From Paenibacillus chitinolyticus NBRC 15660 (lineage in GTDB: Bacteria > Bacillota > Bacilli > Paenibacillales > NBRC-103111), in assembly GCF_000739915.1 (NCBI RefSeq), contig NZ_BBJT01000004.1:248001-312000 (forward strand): a DNA stretch of 64,000 bases, written 5' to 3'. The notes under the pieces were generated by a model. The model was given only the letters and a program-made list of their open reading frames with translations, was not told where the DNA came from and made no database searches. The position numbers and the translations under genes are program-made. Below are positions 1 to 8,665 of this stretch, in pieces; the first letter of the stretch is position 1, and each line of letters starts with the position of its first letter.

Positions 1-143
1 GCTCCTCACGCGGAGAGCACGGCCTGCCGCCTGCGGCCCCTGCTGCGCCTCACGCCGAGAGCTCGGCCCTGCCGTCTGCGGGGCCCCTGCGCTCCTCACG
101 CGGAGAGCTCGGCCATGCCGTCTGCGGCCCCTGCGCGCCTCAG
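1..143. repeat. GC-rich tandem repeat, about 45-bp unit
   Basis: Three near-identical units (about 1-44, 45-90 and 91-134) and the start of a fourth run from the window edge. Each begins GCKCCTCACGC, continues GAGAGCWCGGCC and ends TGCGGCCCCTGC. The fourth partial unit contains the stop codon of the methyltransferase gene, so the array abuts or overlaps the end of that gene. It may continue to the left of the window. No coding role is visible. Confidence 0.75.
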
Positions 144-916
144 CCCAGCGGCTTTCGGGCCAGCACCCGGATCCGGCAGTAATCGCCGGTCCAGGCGCCG
201 TCCCGGAACAGGGCGGGGCGCAGGCGCTCCTCCACGCCCTGCGTGATGCGCTCCTGCGTCGCCGCGTCGATTCCGGCGAAGAAGCTGCCGGCAAACGCGT
301 GCAGCCAGTGCCGGATGGCCTGCTCTCCTCCCGGCAGCGGCGTCGGCCGGTCAAAGATCTCCGCGTAGCGGACATCGAGCCCGGCCCTCTCCAGCACGCC
401 CGTATATTCCCCGATAGTCGGGAAATACCAAGGGTTTCGCGGCTCGGGGTCGATCCCCGCTTCGCGCACGGCCTCGTGAATCGCCCGCTCGATCCGGGCC
501 ACGTTGCCGAAGCCGCCGAATTCGGCCGCGAACCGCCCTCCCGGCCGCAGCGCTTCCGCTACCGTCCGCGCGGCTTCATCGGCCTGCGGGACCCAGTGCA
601 GCGCGGCGTTGGAGAACACCGCGTCGAACGTCCGGCCGCTCCGGTATGTTCTCGCGTCTCCCACCTCAAAAGCAAGCTCAGGATAGTTCTGTCTCGCCTG
701 CTCTATCATGGCCTCCGAGAAATCCACCCCTGTCACTTGCGCGCCGAGAAGGGCTATTTCGTGCGCAAGGGTGCCCGTTCCGCACCCCAGATCGAGAACC
801 GATTCTCCCGGGACCGGACTCAGAAGGTCCATCACCCCTTGGCCGAGCCTGGATACAAAATACATCTGCGTATCATAATGCCCCGCGTCCCACTTACCTT
901 GTTCCGCTTCGTTCAT
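140..916 (-). CDS. class I SAM-dependent methyltransferase
   Basis: A 258-aa protein with a Rossmann methyltransferase fold. SAM-binding motif I (VLDLGCGTGTLA) is at residues 40-51, followed by an acidic motif II (VTGVDFS). The segment FSNAALHWVP then LRPGGRF is typical of the UbiE/Tam (trans-aconitate methyltransferase-like) small-molecule group. The ATG at 916 is chosen over an upstream in-frame start because GGGAGG lies just before it and the extension has no family character. The substrate cannot be told. The stop falls within a GC-rich tandem repeat at the window's left edge. Confidence 0.85.
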   Translation of the reverse strand: MNEAEQGKWDAGHYDTQMYFVSRLGQGVMDLLSPVPGESVLDLGCGTGTLAHEIALLGAQVTGVDFSEAMIEQARQNYPELAFEVGDARTYRSGRTFDAVFSNAALHWVPQADEAARTVAEALRPGGRFAAEFGGFGNVARIERAIHEAVREAGIDPEPRNPWYFPTIGEYTGVLERAGLDVRYAEIFDRPTPLPGGEQAIRHWLHAFAGSFFAGIDAATQERITQGVEERLRPALFRDGAWTGDYCRIRVLARKPLG

Positions 917-1077
917 TCCGAACGCCTCCCGTTCCCGTCTGTGCGGGGTAGTACATTCAGTATGAAGAACAAGACTTATAATGTCTAATATATAAAAACT
1001 ACGTTCTTTATAGTTTTTTCCTATAAACAAATCCGGACAAGCGCATTTCTACGCCTGCGGATTTGCTTTTTCTTCTA

Positions 1078-1344
1078 TTACACATACCGTTCCAAATAGG
1101 ATAAAACGACCGACACCAAAGCAAATACGAGCGCCGTCAGCGTAATTTTGGAACGAATGAATCCGGCCATCCCTTTGTTCTGCTTTTCGAGCTGTTTTTG
1201 CTTGTTGGGGACCTCGATTTGACGCGGGTCATTGTCTTTTCTTCTCATCGTAAAGGCCTGGAAACCGATGCCGCTCACGATTGCCGACACAATGAGCAGA
1301 ATTAAAGCCAGTAAAAATAATGTATCCGAAATTGATCTAAGCAC
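1078..1344 (-). CDS. small two-TM membrane protein
   Basis: An 88-aa protein with a GTG start preceded by AAGGAT. It has a hydrophobic helix at about 8-30, a basic, Gln/Lys-rich central loop (about 34-62) and a second helix at about 68-85. The layout loosely recalls DUF3899-type small membrane proteins, but I do not recognise it with confidence. It is a monocistronic unit between the methyltransferase and the coat-like gene. Confidence 0.6.
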   Translation of the reverse strand: MLRSISDTLFLLALILLIVSAIVSGIGFQAFTMRRKDNDPRQIEVPNKQKQLEKQNKGMAGFIRSKITLTALVFALVSVVLSYLERYV

Positions 1345-1456
1345 AAGCGACCATCCTTATCTTATCCGATTACGGGTTATTTCTTTATTATACTTCATTT
1401 GCCCAATAGAATCTCCCTCTTCCGTCCTTTCCCGCCGTTATCCGCCTAAAGAAAGG

Positions 1457-1494
1457 AAGGCCGCCCGCTTCTGCGGACAGCCTGCTGCGGCCTT
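1457..1494 (-). terminator. Rho-independent terminator
   Basis: AAGGCCGC at 1457-1464 pairs with GCGGCCTT at 1487-1494, with a nested CCGC/GCGG hairpin in the loop. On the minus strand a T-rich stretch follows. It lies just past the stop of the coat-like gene. Confidence 0.7.
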
Positions 1495-1514
1495 AAGCCT
1501 ATTTATCCTTTTCG

Positions 1515-1922
1515 TTATCTATTATACGGATAGTAGTGAGGATAGTTGTAGTAAGGCGGGTAGTACGGGCAGTATGGCTGCGGGTAGTAGTGATGATGAT
1601 AGGGATAGTAAGGATAGCCGCCGTGATAACCACCGTGGTAACCTCCATGGTAGCCGCCATGATAACCACCGTCATGATAACCTACTTGACCCCCATCGTA
1701 GCCGCCTTGACCTCCGGGATACCCGCCGGGAACGGCGTATTCTCCCTGCTTACGCGCTTCTTCGTCCGCTTCCGTACTGACCCATTCGGCTTGGTTCCAT
1801 TCCTGCTGCAGACCGTATGTGCCTTGACCGTATGTGCCTTGACCGTATATGTCCTGACTGTATGCGCCCTGACCGTATATGTCCTGGCCGTATGTGCCCT
1901 GACCTTGAGTTTCGAATGTCAT
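1515..1922 (-). CDS. Tyr/Gly/His-rich coat-like protein
   Basis: A 135-aa protein of extreme composition. Residues about 5-40 are imperfect YGQG-containing hexapeptide repeats. The middle is acidic, then several HGGY repeats lead into a C-terminal tail made almost only of Tyr, Pro and His. This resembles the cross-linkable Tyr/His-rich spore coat and crust proteins of Bacillales, but it matches no family I can name. The ATG at 1922 has GGTGAGGG upstream; a longer upstream frame looks like ordinary non-coding sequence. A sigma-K-like promoter at 1976-2002 supports late mother-cell expression. The repeats are encoded by 12- to 18-nt DNA repeats prone to slippage. Confidence 0.7.
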   Translation of the reverse strand: MTFETQGQGTYGQDIYGQGAYSQDIYGQGTYGQGTYGLQQEWNQAEWVSTEADEEARKQGEYAVPGGYPGGQGGYDGGQVGYHDGGYHGGYHGGYHGGYHGGYPYYPYHHHYYPQPYCPYYPPYYNYPHYYPYNR

Positions 1923-1975
1923 AAGCAATCCCTCACCCTCTGTATGTTGTGCCCAAAGGCATTTTGCATCTAACA

Positions 1976-2002
1976 CATCGTATGAACAGATGCCCAGAAC
2001 GT
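1976..2002 (-). promoter_or_regulatory. sigma-K-like promoter for the coat-like gene
   Basis: On the minus strand an AC dinucleotide (2002-2001) is followed after 16 bp by CATACGATG (1984-1976). The Bacillus sigma-K consensus is AC-16/17-CATANNNTA, so only the final A is missed. The spacing to the ATG at 1922 is about 54 nt. Confidence 0.4.
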
Positions 2003-2007
2003 GAGAA

Positions 2008-2029
2008 AAGCGCCCAAACTTGGGCGCTT
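2008..2029 (-). terminator. terminator of the MATE gene
   Basis: A perfect AAGCGCCCAA/TTGGGCGCTT stem with a 2-nt loop, followed on the minus strand by TTTTCTC. It lies 69 nt past the MATE stop and upstream of the coat-like promoter. Confidence 0.75.
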
Positions 2030-2097
2030 GCCTAGATAAATCCGGATGAACGGAGCGGATGGAATTTAGCTTAAAAAGGATACGACGGGAGCGGAAG

Positions 2098-3486
2098 CTA
2101 CGCTTTTTGAACGCCGCCGGTGAGCATGCTTGCTTTTTTCCAATTGCCCCAGAAGTAGTAAGCGACCGAAAGGAGGGAACCCAGCGTAAATCCAACCGGA
2201 AAACTCCACCATACGGCATCCAGACCGTAGGAATCGGCCAGATAATACGAGAGCGGGATGCGCACGCACCAAAGCGCCAGGAACGTGATCAGAAGCGGGA
2301 ACATGACGGCCCCCGTCGAACGCACGACACCCGAGACCACGAAGGTAATGCCGAAAATGATAAAACTCCAAAGCGTCAGCAGGTTGATCCGCATACCGAT
2401 TTCGATGGCCTGGCCTTCCGGCAGGAACAGACTCAGGGCGCTGCGGTTGAACAAATAGATCAGGCAGACGAGTACGCCCGTCATCAGGACATTGTACATG
2501 ACCCCGACGCCTGTTACGCGGTGCACCCGGTCCCACCTGCCCGCGCCCACGTTCTGGGCCGCAAACGACGAAACGGCTCCGCCGATCGCCATAGCCGGCA
2601 TCTGGATGTAAGAAGACAGCTGGATCGCCGCCCCATAGGCCGCCGTCGCCTCCGATCCGAACCGGTTTACGAGGTTGATCATAGCCAGCGAGCTTGTCGA
2701 AACCACGATCATTTGAAGCCCCATGGGAACACCTTTCTTCACCAGCGATCCGATGATCGCCCCGTCGAAGCGCAGCAGATGCCGGTCTTCGCGCGTAATG
2801 CGGAGAAAATATTTTTTCCGATACAGCGACACTAATATAGCGACGAGGGCGACAAGCTGCGAGATGCCCGTTGCCAGTGCGGAACCCGAAATGCCGAGTG
2901 CGGGGATCGGACCCCAGCCGAAAATCAGCAGCGGATTCAGCGCGATATCCAGAATGATGGACAGCACGAGAAACCGGAAGGGCGTTTTGGAATCCCCCGC
3001 GCCGCGCAGGATCGTCATAATCATGTTATAGCAGAACATAAACGGCATGCTCATAAAAATAATTCTCAGATAAGCGTTGGCCATGTCCATCGCATCCGCG
3101 GGAGTGTGCATCCACTGCAGAATCTGCGGGGACAAGAGCACGCCCAGGATACCCACAACCAGCGAAAGGGTGAAGAAAAACAGGGCGCTCGCTCCCACCA
3201 CCCGCTTCGCCTGGGCGGTATCGCCCGCTCCGATGCTCTGCCCGATCATAATCGTGGATGCCATTCCTATGCCGAAGATGGAACTGAGCATAAGAAACAT
3301 CACATTGTTCGCATTGGATGTAGCCGCAAAAGCGCTTTCACCCAAAAATTTACCGACCCAGATGCTGTTAACCGTCCCGTTCAGTGATTGCAGCACATTC
3401 CCGTACAGGACGGGCAGGGAAAACAGGAGCAATTTTCTCGCAATCGGGCCTTGGGTCAAATCCATTTGTGCTTCGTTTTTCGCCAT
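2098..3486 (-). CDS. MATE family efflux transporter
   Basis: A 462-aa, 12-helix membrane protein. The N-terminus (PIARKLLLFSLPVLYGNVLQSL) and the second-half segment VKKGVPMGLQ are the paired half-domain starts of the MATE/NorM superfamily, which exports drugs or metabolites using Na+ or H+. The length is right for the family. The ATG at 3486 follows AGGAGG; the upstream extension to 3561 is rejected. It is monocistronic with a strong terminator. The substrate is unknown; the sequence is closest to the DinF/NorM-like branch common in Bacillota. Confidence 0.9.
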   Translation of the reverse strand: MAKNEAQMDLTQGPIARKLLLFSLPVLYGNVLQSLNGTVNSIWVGKFLGESAFAATSNANNVMFLMLSSIFGIGMASTIMIGQSIGAGDTAQAKRVVGASALFFFTLSLVVGILGVLLSPQILQWMHTPADAMDMANAYLRIIFMSMPFMFCYNMIMTILRGAGDSKTPFRFLVLSIILDIALNPLLIFGWGPIPALGISGSALATGISQLVALVAILVSLYRKKYFLRITREDRHLLRFDGAIIGSLVKKGVPMGLQMIVVSTSSLAMINLVNRFGSEATAAYGAAIQLSSYIQMPAMAIGGAVSSFAAQNVGAGRWDRVHRVTGVGVMYNVLMTGVLVCLIYLFNRSALSLFLPEGQAIEIGMRINLLTLWSFIIFGITFVVSGVVRSTGAVMFPLLITFLALWCVRIPLSYYLADSYGLDAVWWSFPVGFTLGSLLSVAYYFWGNWKKASMLTGGVQKA

Positions 3487-3625
3487 GGCGGGGTGCTTCC
3501 TCCTAATAAAATGAGCCGCGCTTGTATGATTCCCTCTCGGGAACCATACCAACCGCAGCAAAACGATATCCTAATGTTACCATAGCGTAAACCCGGTTAG
3601 CGAAGTTCTTGTGCGGACAACAGAA

Positions 3626-3661
3626 ACCGCCTACCTCGTCATTTCACGATTGTTAGGCGGT
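3626..3661. other. inverted repeat between prkA and the MATE gene
   Basis: ACCGCCTAC (3626-3634) pairs with GTTAGGCGGT (3652-3661) across a 17-nt loop. It is positioned as a prkA terminator but lacks a T-run on the minus strand, so it could also be a weak or processed hairpin. Confidence 0.45.
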
Positions 3662-3692
3662 ATTCTTCGGTTATCTTTGTTTAAGAAAAAAA

Positions 3693-5588
3693 TTACCGGT
3701 TCAAGAGGCTGCCGACATACCGCAGCAGCTCATTCGCGCAAACCGGGCAGTAACCATGCCCGTCAATCAGCTGCCGGGTCACTTCGTTGATTTTCTTCAA
3801 CTGTCTTTCGTCCGGAGTCTTGGTGGAAGTCGTAATTTTGACGATATCTTTCAGATCGGCGAACAGCTTCTTCTCAATCGCTTCCCGCAGCCGTTCATGC
3901 GTACTGTAATCGAACTTCTTCCCTTTGCGGGAGTAAGACGAAATCCGGATCTGAATTTCTTCGCGGAACGCCTTCTTCGCATTTTCGGAAATGCCGATCT
4001 GCTCCTCGATCGAACGCATGAGACGCTCGTCGGGGTCCATCTCCTCCCCCGTCAGAGGGTCTTTGATTTTGCCCCAGTTGGAGTAAGCCTCGATATTGTC
4101 GAGATAGTTGTCGAACAGCGTTTTGGCCGACTCGTCGAACGAGTATACAAACGCTTTCTGCACTTCCTTCTTCGCGATATCGTCGTATTCTTTGCGGGCG
4201 ACCGAAATAAAGTTGAGGTACCGCTCCCGTTCGTCCCGGGTGATGGACGGATGCTGGTCCAGTCCTTCCTTCAGCGCCCGCAGCACATCGAGTCCGTTGA
4301 TGCACTGGAGATCGTGGCGGATAAGCGCACTGGAAATCCGGTTGATGACATAGCGGGGATCTATGCCGCTCATTCCTTCTTCCAGGTACTCGTTCTGCAT
4401 CTCTTTCAGGTCCGCATCCTTGTAGCCTTCCACGGCTTCGCCGTCGTACATCCGCATTTTTTTCACGAGATCCATGCCCTGTTTCTTCGTTTCCTTAAGC
4501 CGGGTCAGAATGGAGAAAATAGCGGCGGCCCGCAGCGCGTGCGGCGCAATATGAATATGCGACATATCGCTCTGTTTGATAAGCTTCGTGTAAATTTTCT
4601 CTTCGTCCGTTACCTTCAGATTATAAGGAATCGGCATGACAATCATCCGCGACTGAAGGGCCTCGTTCTTTTTGTTCGCGATAAACGCCTTGTACTCGGA
4701 TTCGTTCGTATGCGCCACAATCAGCTCATCCGCCGAGATAAGCGCGAAGCGGCCCGCTTTGAAATTGCCCTCCTGCGTCAGGGACAGCAGATTCCAGAGA
4801 AATTTCTCGTCGCATTTCAGCATTTCCTGAAACTCCATTAGTCCGCGGTTCGCCTTGTTCAACTCTCCGTCGAAACGGTAGGCGCGCGGGTCCGATTCGG
4901 AGCCGTACTCCGTGATCGTGGAAAAATCGATGCTTCCGGTCAAGTCGGCGATATCCTGGGACTTCGGATCGGACGGACTGAACGTGCCTATCCCCACCCG
5001 GTCGTCCTCGGAGATCAGCACCCGCTCGACCAGCACGTTCTCGATGTTGCCGCCGTATTCCGTTTTCAGCCTGAGCTGGCAGGACGGGCACAAGTTCCCT
5101 TCGATGCGGATACCCAGCTCGGACTCTATTTCCGGCCTCAATTCATTCGGAATGAGGTGAAACGGATCTTCGTGCATCGGGCAGCCTTTAATCGCATAAA
5201 CGGCTCCCTTGTCTGTTTTGGAAAACTGCTCCAAACCCCTTTTCAGCAGCGTGACGATCGTCGATTTGCCTCCACTTACCGGCCCCATCAGCAGCAAAAT
5301 CCGTTTGCGGACATCCAGACGCCGTGCGGCGGAGTGGAAATATTCCTCCACCAGTTTTTCGACTGCGCGGTCGAGCCCAAAGATCTCCTTGTCGAAAAAA
5401 TTGTACCGGGTGTGCCCGTCGTTTTGTTCAATGCCGTGAGAAGCGATCATTTCGTACACACGCGCATGGGCTGTCATCGCCAGACCCGGATTTTGCCGCA
5501 CGAGCTCGAGATACTCCCGGAGTGTGCCCGACCATGCAAGCTGCTCCTTCTCGGTCCGGTGCTCCGTGATGCGTTTGAAAATATCCAT
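3693..5588 (-). CDS. prkA: PrkA-type serine protein kinase
   Basis: A 631-aa full-length PrkA. The N-terminal AAA+ domain carries a Walker A motif (GPVSGGKST, residues 102-110). A CPSC pair lies at about 167-170 and a second Cys pair at the C-terminus (GYCPVCANELL); the C-terminal half is the PrkA kinase-related domain. In B. subtilis it is made early in sporulation and affects sigma-K-dependent gene expression. The ATG at 5588 follows GAGGAGG. The usual companions yhbH and spoVR are not next to it; the next minus-strand gene downstream is a MATE pump. Confidence 0.95.
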   Translation of the reverse strand: MDIFKRITEHRTEKEQLAWSGTLREYLELVRQNPGLAMTAHARVYEMIASHGIEQNDGHTRYNFFDKEIFGLDRAVEKLVEEYFHSAARRLDVRKRILLLMGPVSGGKSTIVTLLKRGLEQFSKTDKGAVYAIKGCPMHEDPFHLIPNELRPEIESELGIRIEGNLCPSCQLRLKTEYGGNIENVLVERVLISEDDRVGIGTFSPSDPKSQDIADLTGSIDFSTITEYGSESDPRAYRFDGELNKANRGLMEFQEMLKCDEKFLWNLLSLTQEGNFKAGRFALISADELIVAHTNESEYKAFIANKKNEALQSRMIVMPIPYNLKVTDEEKIYTKLIKQSDMSHIHIAPHALRAAAIFSILTRLKETKKQGMDLVKKMRMYDGEAVEGYKDADLKEMQNEYLEEGMSGIDPRYVINRISSALIRHDLQCINGLDVLRALKEGLDQHPSITRDERERYLNFISVARKEYDDIAKKEVQKAFVYSFDESAKTLFDNYLDNIEAYSNWGKIKDPLTGEEMDPDERLMRSIEEQIGISENAKKAFREEIQIRISSYSRKGKKFDYSTHERLREAIEKKLFADLKDIVKITTSTKTPDERQLKKINEVTRQLIDGHGYCPVCANELLRYVGSLLNR

Positions 5589-5786
5589 GGGTACCTCCTC
5601 TCACTGCCATTGCCTCAAAAGAGCGGATAGCTCGTGATAGTGATTTTAGGGTACTACAATCCTATGCGGTCCAAGGACGATTCTTGCCACTAAATTTGTA
5701 CAGGAACAAAGGAAAAACAAGCCTCACAACCGGTGGCAGATCGGTGGAAGTCTTTACCGCGGGTAGCCGACCCGGACGTCTTTTTC

Positions 5787-5796
5787 GTGCTATAAT
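5787..5796 (+). promoter_or_regulatory. extended -10 promoter
   Basis: TGC followed by a perfect TATAAT (5791-5796). No good -35 is seen, as allowed for extended -10 promoters. Transcription would start near 5803, which excludes the upstream in-frame TTG at 5684 as the start of the next gene. Confidence 0.55.
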
Positions 5797-5842
5797 CAAG
5801 AAACCGGAAAACCGTTTTGGAAGGAAAGGGGCGCATAACACA

Positions 5843-6952
5843 GTGGCGATTCGGAGCGAAACGGAGCTGTACGGCCCGGTTAAAGCCTACTGGGAAAAGC
5901 TCGGCTACGACGTCCGGGGAGAAGTGCGGCACTGCGATCTCGTCGCCGTCCTGGAGGGCGAGCCGCCCGTCGTCGTCGAGCTCAAGCGCAGCCTGACCGT
6001 CCCCCTGCTGCTTCAGGGACTCCGGCGGCAGGACGTGACGCACCGCGTCTATATCGCGATCGAGCTTCCCGCCAAAGGGCGGGTCCCCCACCGGATGACC
6101 TGGGCGGACATCCGCAAGCTGTGCGGCCGTCTCGGTCTCGGACTTATCACGGTGCAGTTCTACAAAACGAGGAAGCCCGCCGTCGAGGTGGTGTGCGAGC
6201 CACCGGGCTTCGGCGACACCGCTCCCGCGCGGAAGACGAGGAAACGCGCCGCCGAGCGAGTGCTCGGCGAGTTCCGCGAGCGCAGCGCCGACTACAACGT
6301 GGGCGGCAGCCGGGGGCTCAAGCTCGTCACGGCTTACCGCGAGAAGGCGCTGCACTGCGCCCTGCTGATTCGCGAGCAGGGACCGCTCTCTCCCCGCCGC
6401 TTGCGCGAGCTTACGGGCAACGCCAAGACGCCGGCCCTGCTCCAGCGCAACGTGTACGGCTGGTTCGTCCGCGTCAGGCGGGGACTGTACGGGCTGACGC
6501 GCCCCGGCGAAGAAGCGCTGGACACGTTCGCCCACGTGGCGGCCCGCTTCATGCCTCGCGAGCCGGACGCGTCCCCGGATGCCGGGCTGACGGAATCTGG
6601 CGAGCATTCTCGGCCGGAGGCGGGTGCTGCGGACGAGCGGGGAGGGGCTGCCGGGGCAGGACCGACCACGCGCGTCCGATTGCCAGAACCGCCCGAGACG
6701 GTACACCCGCGTCCGGAGGCGGGGGTGGCCGCTATGGCTGAGCTGCCGGGCGCGTCGGAGCCTGCGGACGTGCGTGACGCACAGGACGTGTCGGAGCCTG
6801 CGGACTCGCCGGACTTGCGGAACGCATCGAGTCAGCGGGACATTACCGCTCAGACGGACAAGCGGGATAAGCCGGACGCGTCCGGTTTGCAGCAGACCCC
6901 GTCTACGCGGAAAAGGAAATCAGCCAAAGCAAAGAAAGGAGGCTCGACGTGA
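5843..6952 (+). CDS. DUF2161-type PD-(D/E)XK nuclease-fold protein
   Basis: A 369-aa protein starting at GTG 5843, after AAGGAAAGGGG and a promoter at 5791. The N-terminal half holds a PD-(D/E)XK-like core: HCDLVAV, then VVVELKRS as the E-x-K strand. A winged-helix-like segment follows (about residues 150-235, EKALHCALLIREQGPLSPRRLREL...LYGLT). This matches the DUF2161 family of putative phosphodiesterases; the DNA or RNA substrate is unknown. The last about 130 residues are low-complexity Ala/Glu/Asp/Arg repeats (SEPAD, RDKPDAS) ending in a Lys/Arg-rich tail. The stop codon lies inside the terminator stem. Confidence 0.75.
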   Translation: MAIRSETELYGPVKAYWEKLGYDVRGEVRHCDLVAVLEGEPPVVVELKRSLTVPLLLQGLRRQDVTHRVYIAIELPAKGRVPHRMTWADIRKLCGRLGLGLITVQFYKTRKPAVEVVCEPPGFGDTAPARKTRKRAAERVLGEFRERSADYNVGGSRGLKLVTAYREKALHCALLIREQGPLSPRRLRELTGNAKTPALLQRNVYGWFVRVRRGLYGLTRPGEEALDTFAHVAARFMPREPDASPDAGLTESGEHSRPEAGAADERGGAAGAGPTTRVRLPEPPETVHPRPEAGVAAMAELPGASEPADVRDAQDVSEPADSPDLRNASSQRDITAQTDKRDKPDASGLQQTPSTRKRKSAKAKKGGST

Positions 6953-6966
6953 GCCTCCTTTCTTTT
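6931..6966 (+). terminator. strong terminator overlapping the stop codon
   Basis: A perfect 15-bp stem (6931-6945 with 6951-6965), a 5-nt loop and T-rich 3' end. The TGA of the DUF2161 gene (6950-6952) is in the loop/stem, so the last codons also form the terminator. Confidence 0.9.
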
Positions 6967-6987
6967 TGAATCTGTTTCTATGTCATG

Positions 6988-8505
6988 CTACTCAGGCTGG
7001 TAGCCGGATTTCGTATCGATCGTTAAAGCGTTTGAGGCAGCATCCCACGAAACGTTAAAATCAAGCGCTTGAGCAAGATCCCGAAGTTTGAAATAATTGT
7101 TGCCATCGAGCGTGTAGGCTGTGAAGCGGGCCTCCTCCGAGTTTACAAGCAGCTTTGCCGCAGCAGGGGCCGCCTGCTTGACGGAAAGCTGGCCGGTTGC
7201 GGCAAGCTCTCCACCCACTTCTGTGTAAGCTTTTGACGTAGTAAGGCGAATAACCTTGGCATCTTGATCCCAGCCGACTTCAAACCCTTTGTTCGTCCCG
7301 TTCAAAAGCATAGCCAAATCGCGCAGCTTGAAAAAATTGTTCCCGCCGATGTTATAAGCCTCCGGGGAAACTTCCCGCCCGTTTATCATTACTTTGGACG
7401 CGGAAGGCAAAGCGGATTGAGGTTGCGGCTCCTGAGTTTGGACATTCAGCGGATTCCGCATAAAATAAAAGCTTCCTTGTCCGCCGTCCGCTACGGTAGC
7501 AAGACCACCGCTAAAAGAGGAACCCATCAAATCGTAGCTATAGGGCACAACGACTTTTCCCCTTTGATCAATGTAGCCTAACATTTCATAATCATCTTCG
7601 TTTTCGATGGACACCAAGGCAAGTCCCTCAGAAAAAACAGTATATACATCCATGAATTGCGGCCGGATGATCATCGTATCCTCTTTATTTACATACCCCC
7701 ATTTGCCGTCGACTTGAACGGGCGCCAGATCACCTTCTTGGAAGGGGCGGGCTTCATCATAATGTGCTTGGATGACTTCTCTACCCGACAAATCGATGTA
7801 TCCCCACTTTCCTTCATGTTTGACAGCTGCCAAGCCGCGGCTGTACGGAAAAGCTTCCTCAAACTTCGGCTTTTCGATTTCTATGCCGTTTTGGTCGATA
7901 ACGCCCCACTTGTCCTTGATCTTTACCATAGCCCTTCCCTCACTAAAAACCGTAGCGGCTTCGTATCGGAACGGAACGACCTCTTTCCCCTCTTTATTTA
8001 TGTAACCGTATTTTTCATTTTTTTTCACGGGAGCAAGCCCGTTATTAAACGGGTTGGTATCCTCATAATCAAACGCAATCACTTCTTTTCCGGTTTTATC
8101 CACATACCCCCATTTATCGTCTTTTACTACTTGGGCAAACCCCTCTTCAAATACTCTTCCCACTCCCGTATAAATAGGTGGCACAGCAAACTGTCCGGTT
8201 TTATCGACATATCCCCATAATCCGTCGATTCGGACGGGAGCCAGACCATCATGAAATATTCCCGCAGCTTCAAACCGGGCCTTGATCACGATTTTCCCGG
8301 ATGTATCGATGAATCCGAAGGAATCGGTCTCTTCCCCGGCTTCCATATAAAAGGCCAGTCCTTCCGATAGAACGCCTACCTCTACATATGGCAGATAGTC
8401 AGGTTGTGGAACACTCCCGCTGCCTGAAGCCTCGTTTGCATTTGTAACGGCCATCATACTGAAAACTAAGGTAAAAACAAGTATAAAACCGACAAGCTTT
8501 CTCAT
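6988..8505 (-). CDS. secreted WG-repeat protein with stalk domain
   Basis: A 505-aa exported protein with a signal peptide (MRKLVGFILVFTLVFSMMAVTNANEA). About eight WG (KWG) beta repeats fill residues 45-350, each of the form KWGYVDKTGKEV-x-FxYE...F-x-EGLAxV. The C-terminus has two copies of the copper-amine-oxidase-N-like stalk motif (INGREV...NIGGNNFFKLRDLAMLL and VNSEEARFTAYTLDGNNYFKLRDLAQAL), a signature of Paenibacillus surface proteins. It probably acts as a cell-surface adhesion or scaffold protein; no catalytic residues are seen. It is monocistronic. Confidence 0.9.
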   Translation of the reverse strand: MRKLVGFILVFTLVFSMMAVTNANEASGSGSVPQPDYLPYVEVGVLSEGLAFYMEAGEETDSFGFIDTSGKIVIKARFEAAGIFHDGLAPVRIDGLWGYVDKTGQFAVPPIYTGVGRVFEEGFAQVVKDDKWGYVDKTGKEVIAFDYEDTNPFNNGLAPVKKNEKYGYINKEGKEVVPFRYEAATVFSEGRAMVKIKDKWGVIDQNGIEIEKPKFEEAFPYSRGLAAVKHEGKWGYIDLSGREVIQAHYDEARPFQEGDLAPVQVDGKWGYVNKEDTMIIRPQFMDVYTVFSEGLALVSIENEDDYEMLGYIDQRGKVVVPYSYDLMGSSFSGGLATVADGGQGSFYFMRNPLNVQTQEPQPQSALPSASKVMINGREVSPEAYNIGGNNFFKLRDLAMLLNGTNKGFEVGWDQDAKVIRLTTSKAYTEVGGELAATGQLSVKQAAPAAAKLLVNSEEARFTAYTLDGNNYFKLRDLAQALDFNVSWDAASNALTIDTKSGYQPE

Positions 8506-8635
8506 TCGAAAAATTCCCCCATAGACATTTTACAAGCAGAAAATTTTACGACCACTCTAGCAATTGGGTAAAATTTACTACCCCAGCATATACGAATCTA
8601 CATTTTTTGAACAGAGGAGAAATTCATGGCATAAA

Positions 8636-8662
8636 AAAGGGCCTCTTTCCGAGAAGCCCTTT
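8636..8662 (-). terminator. terminator of the 48-aa peptide gene
   Basis: AAAGGGC/GCCCTTT stem with an inner CTC/GAG pair, directly 3' of the small ORF ending at 8666, followed on the minus strand by TTTTTTAT. Confidence 0.7.
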
Positions 8663-8665
8663 GCC

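Noticed and set aside
1800-1910. Regular 12-18-bp repeats that might suggest a CRISPR-like array
   Set aside because: They are contiguous coding repeats (YGQG) inside one frame, without unique spacers.
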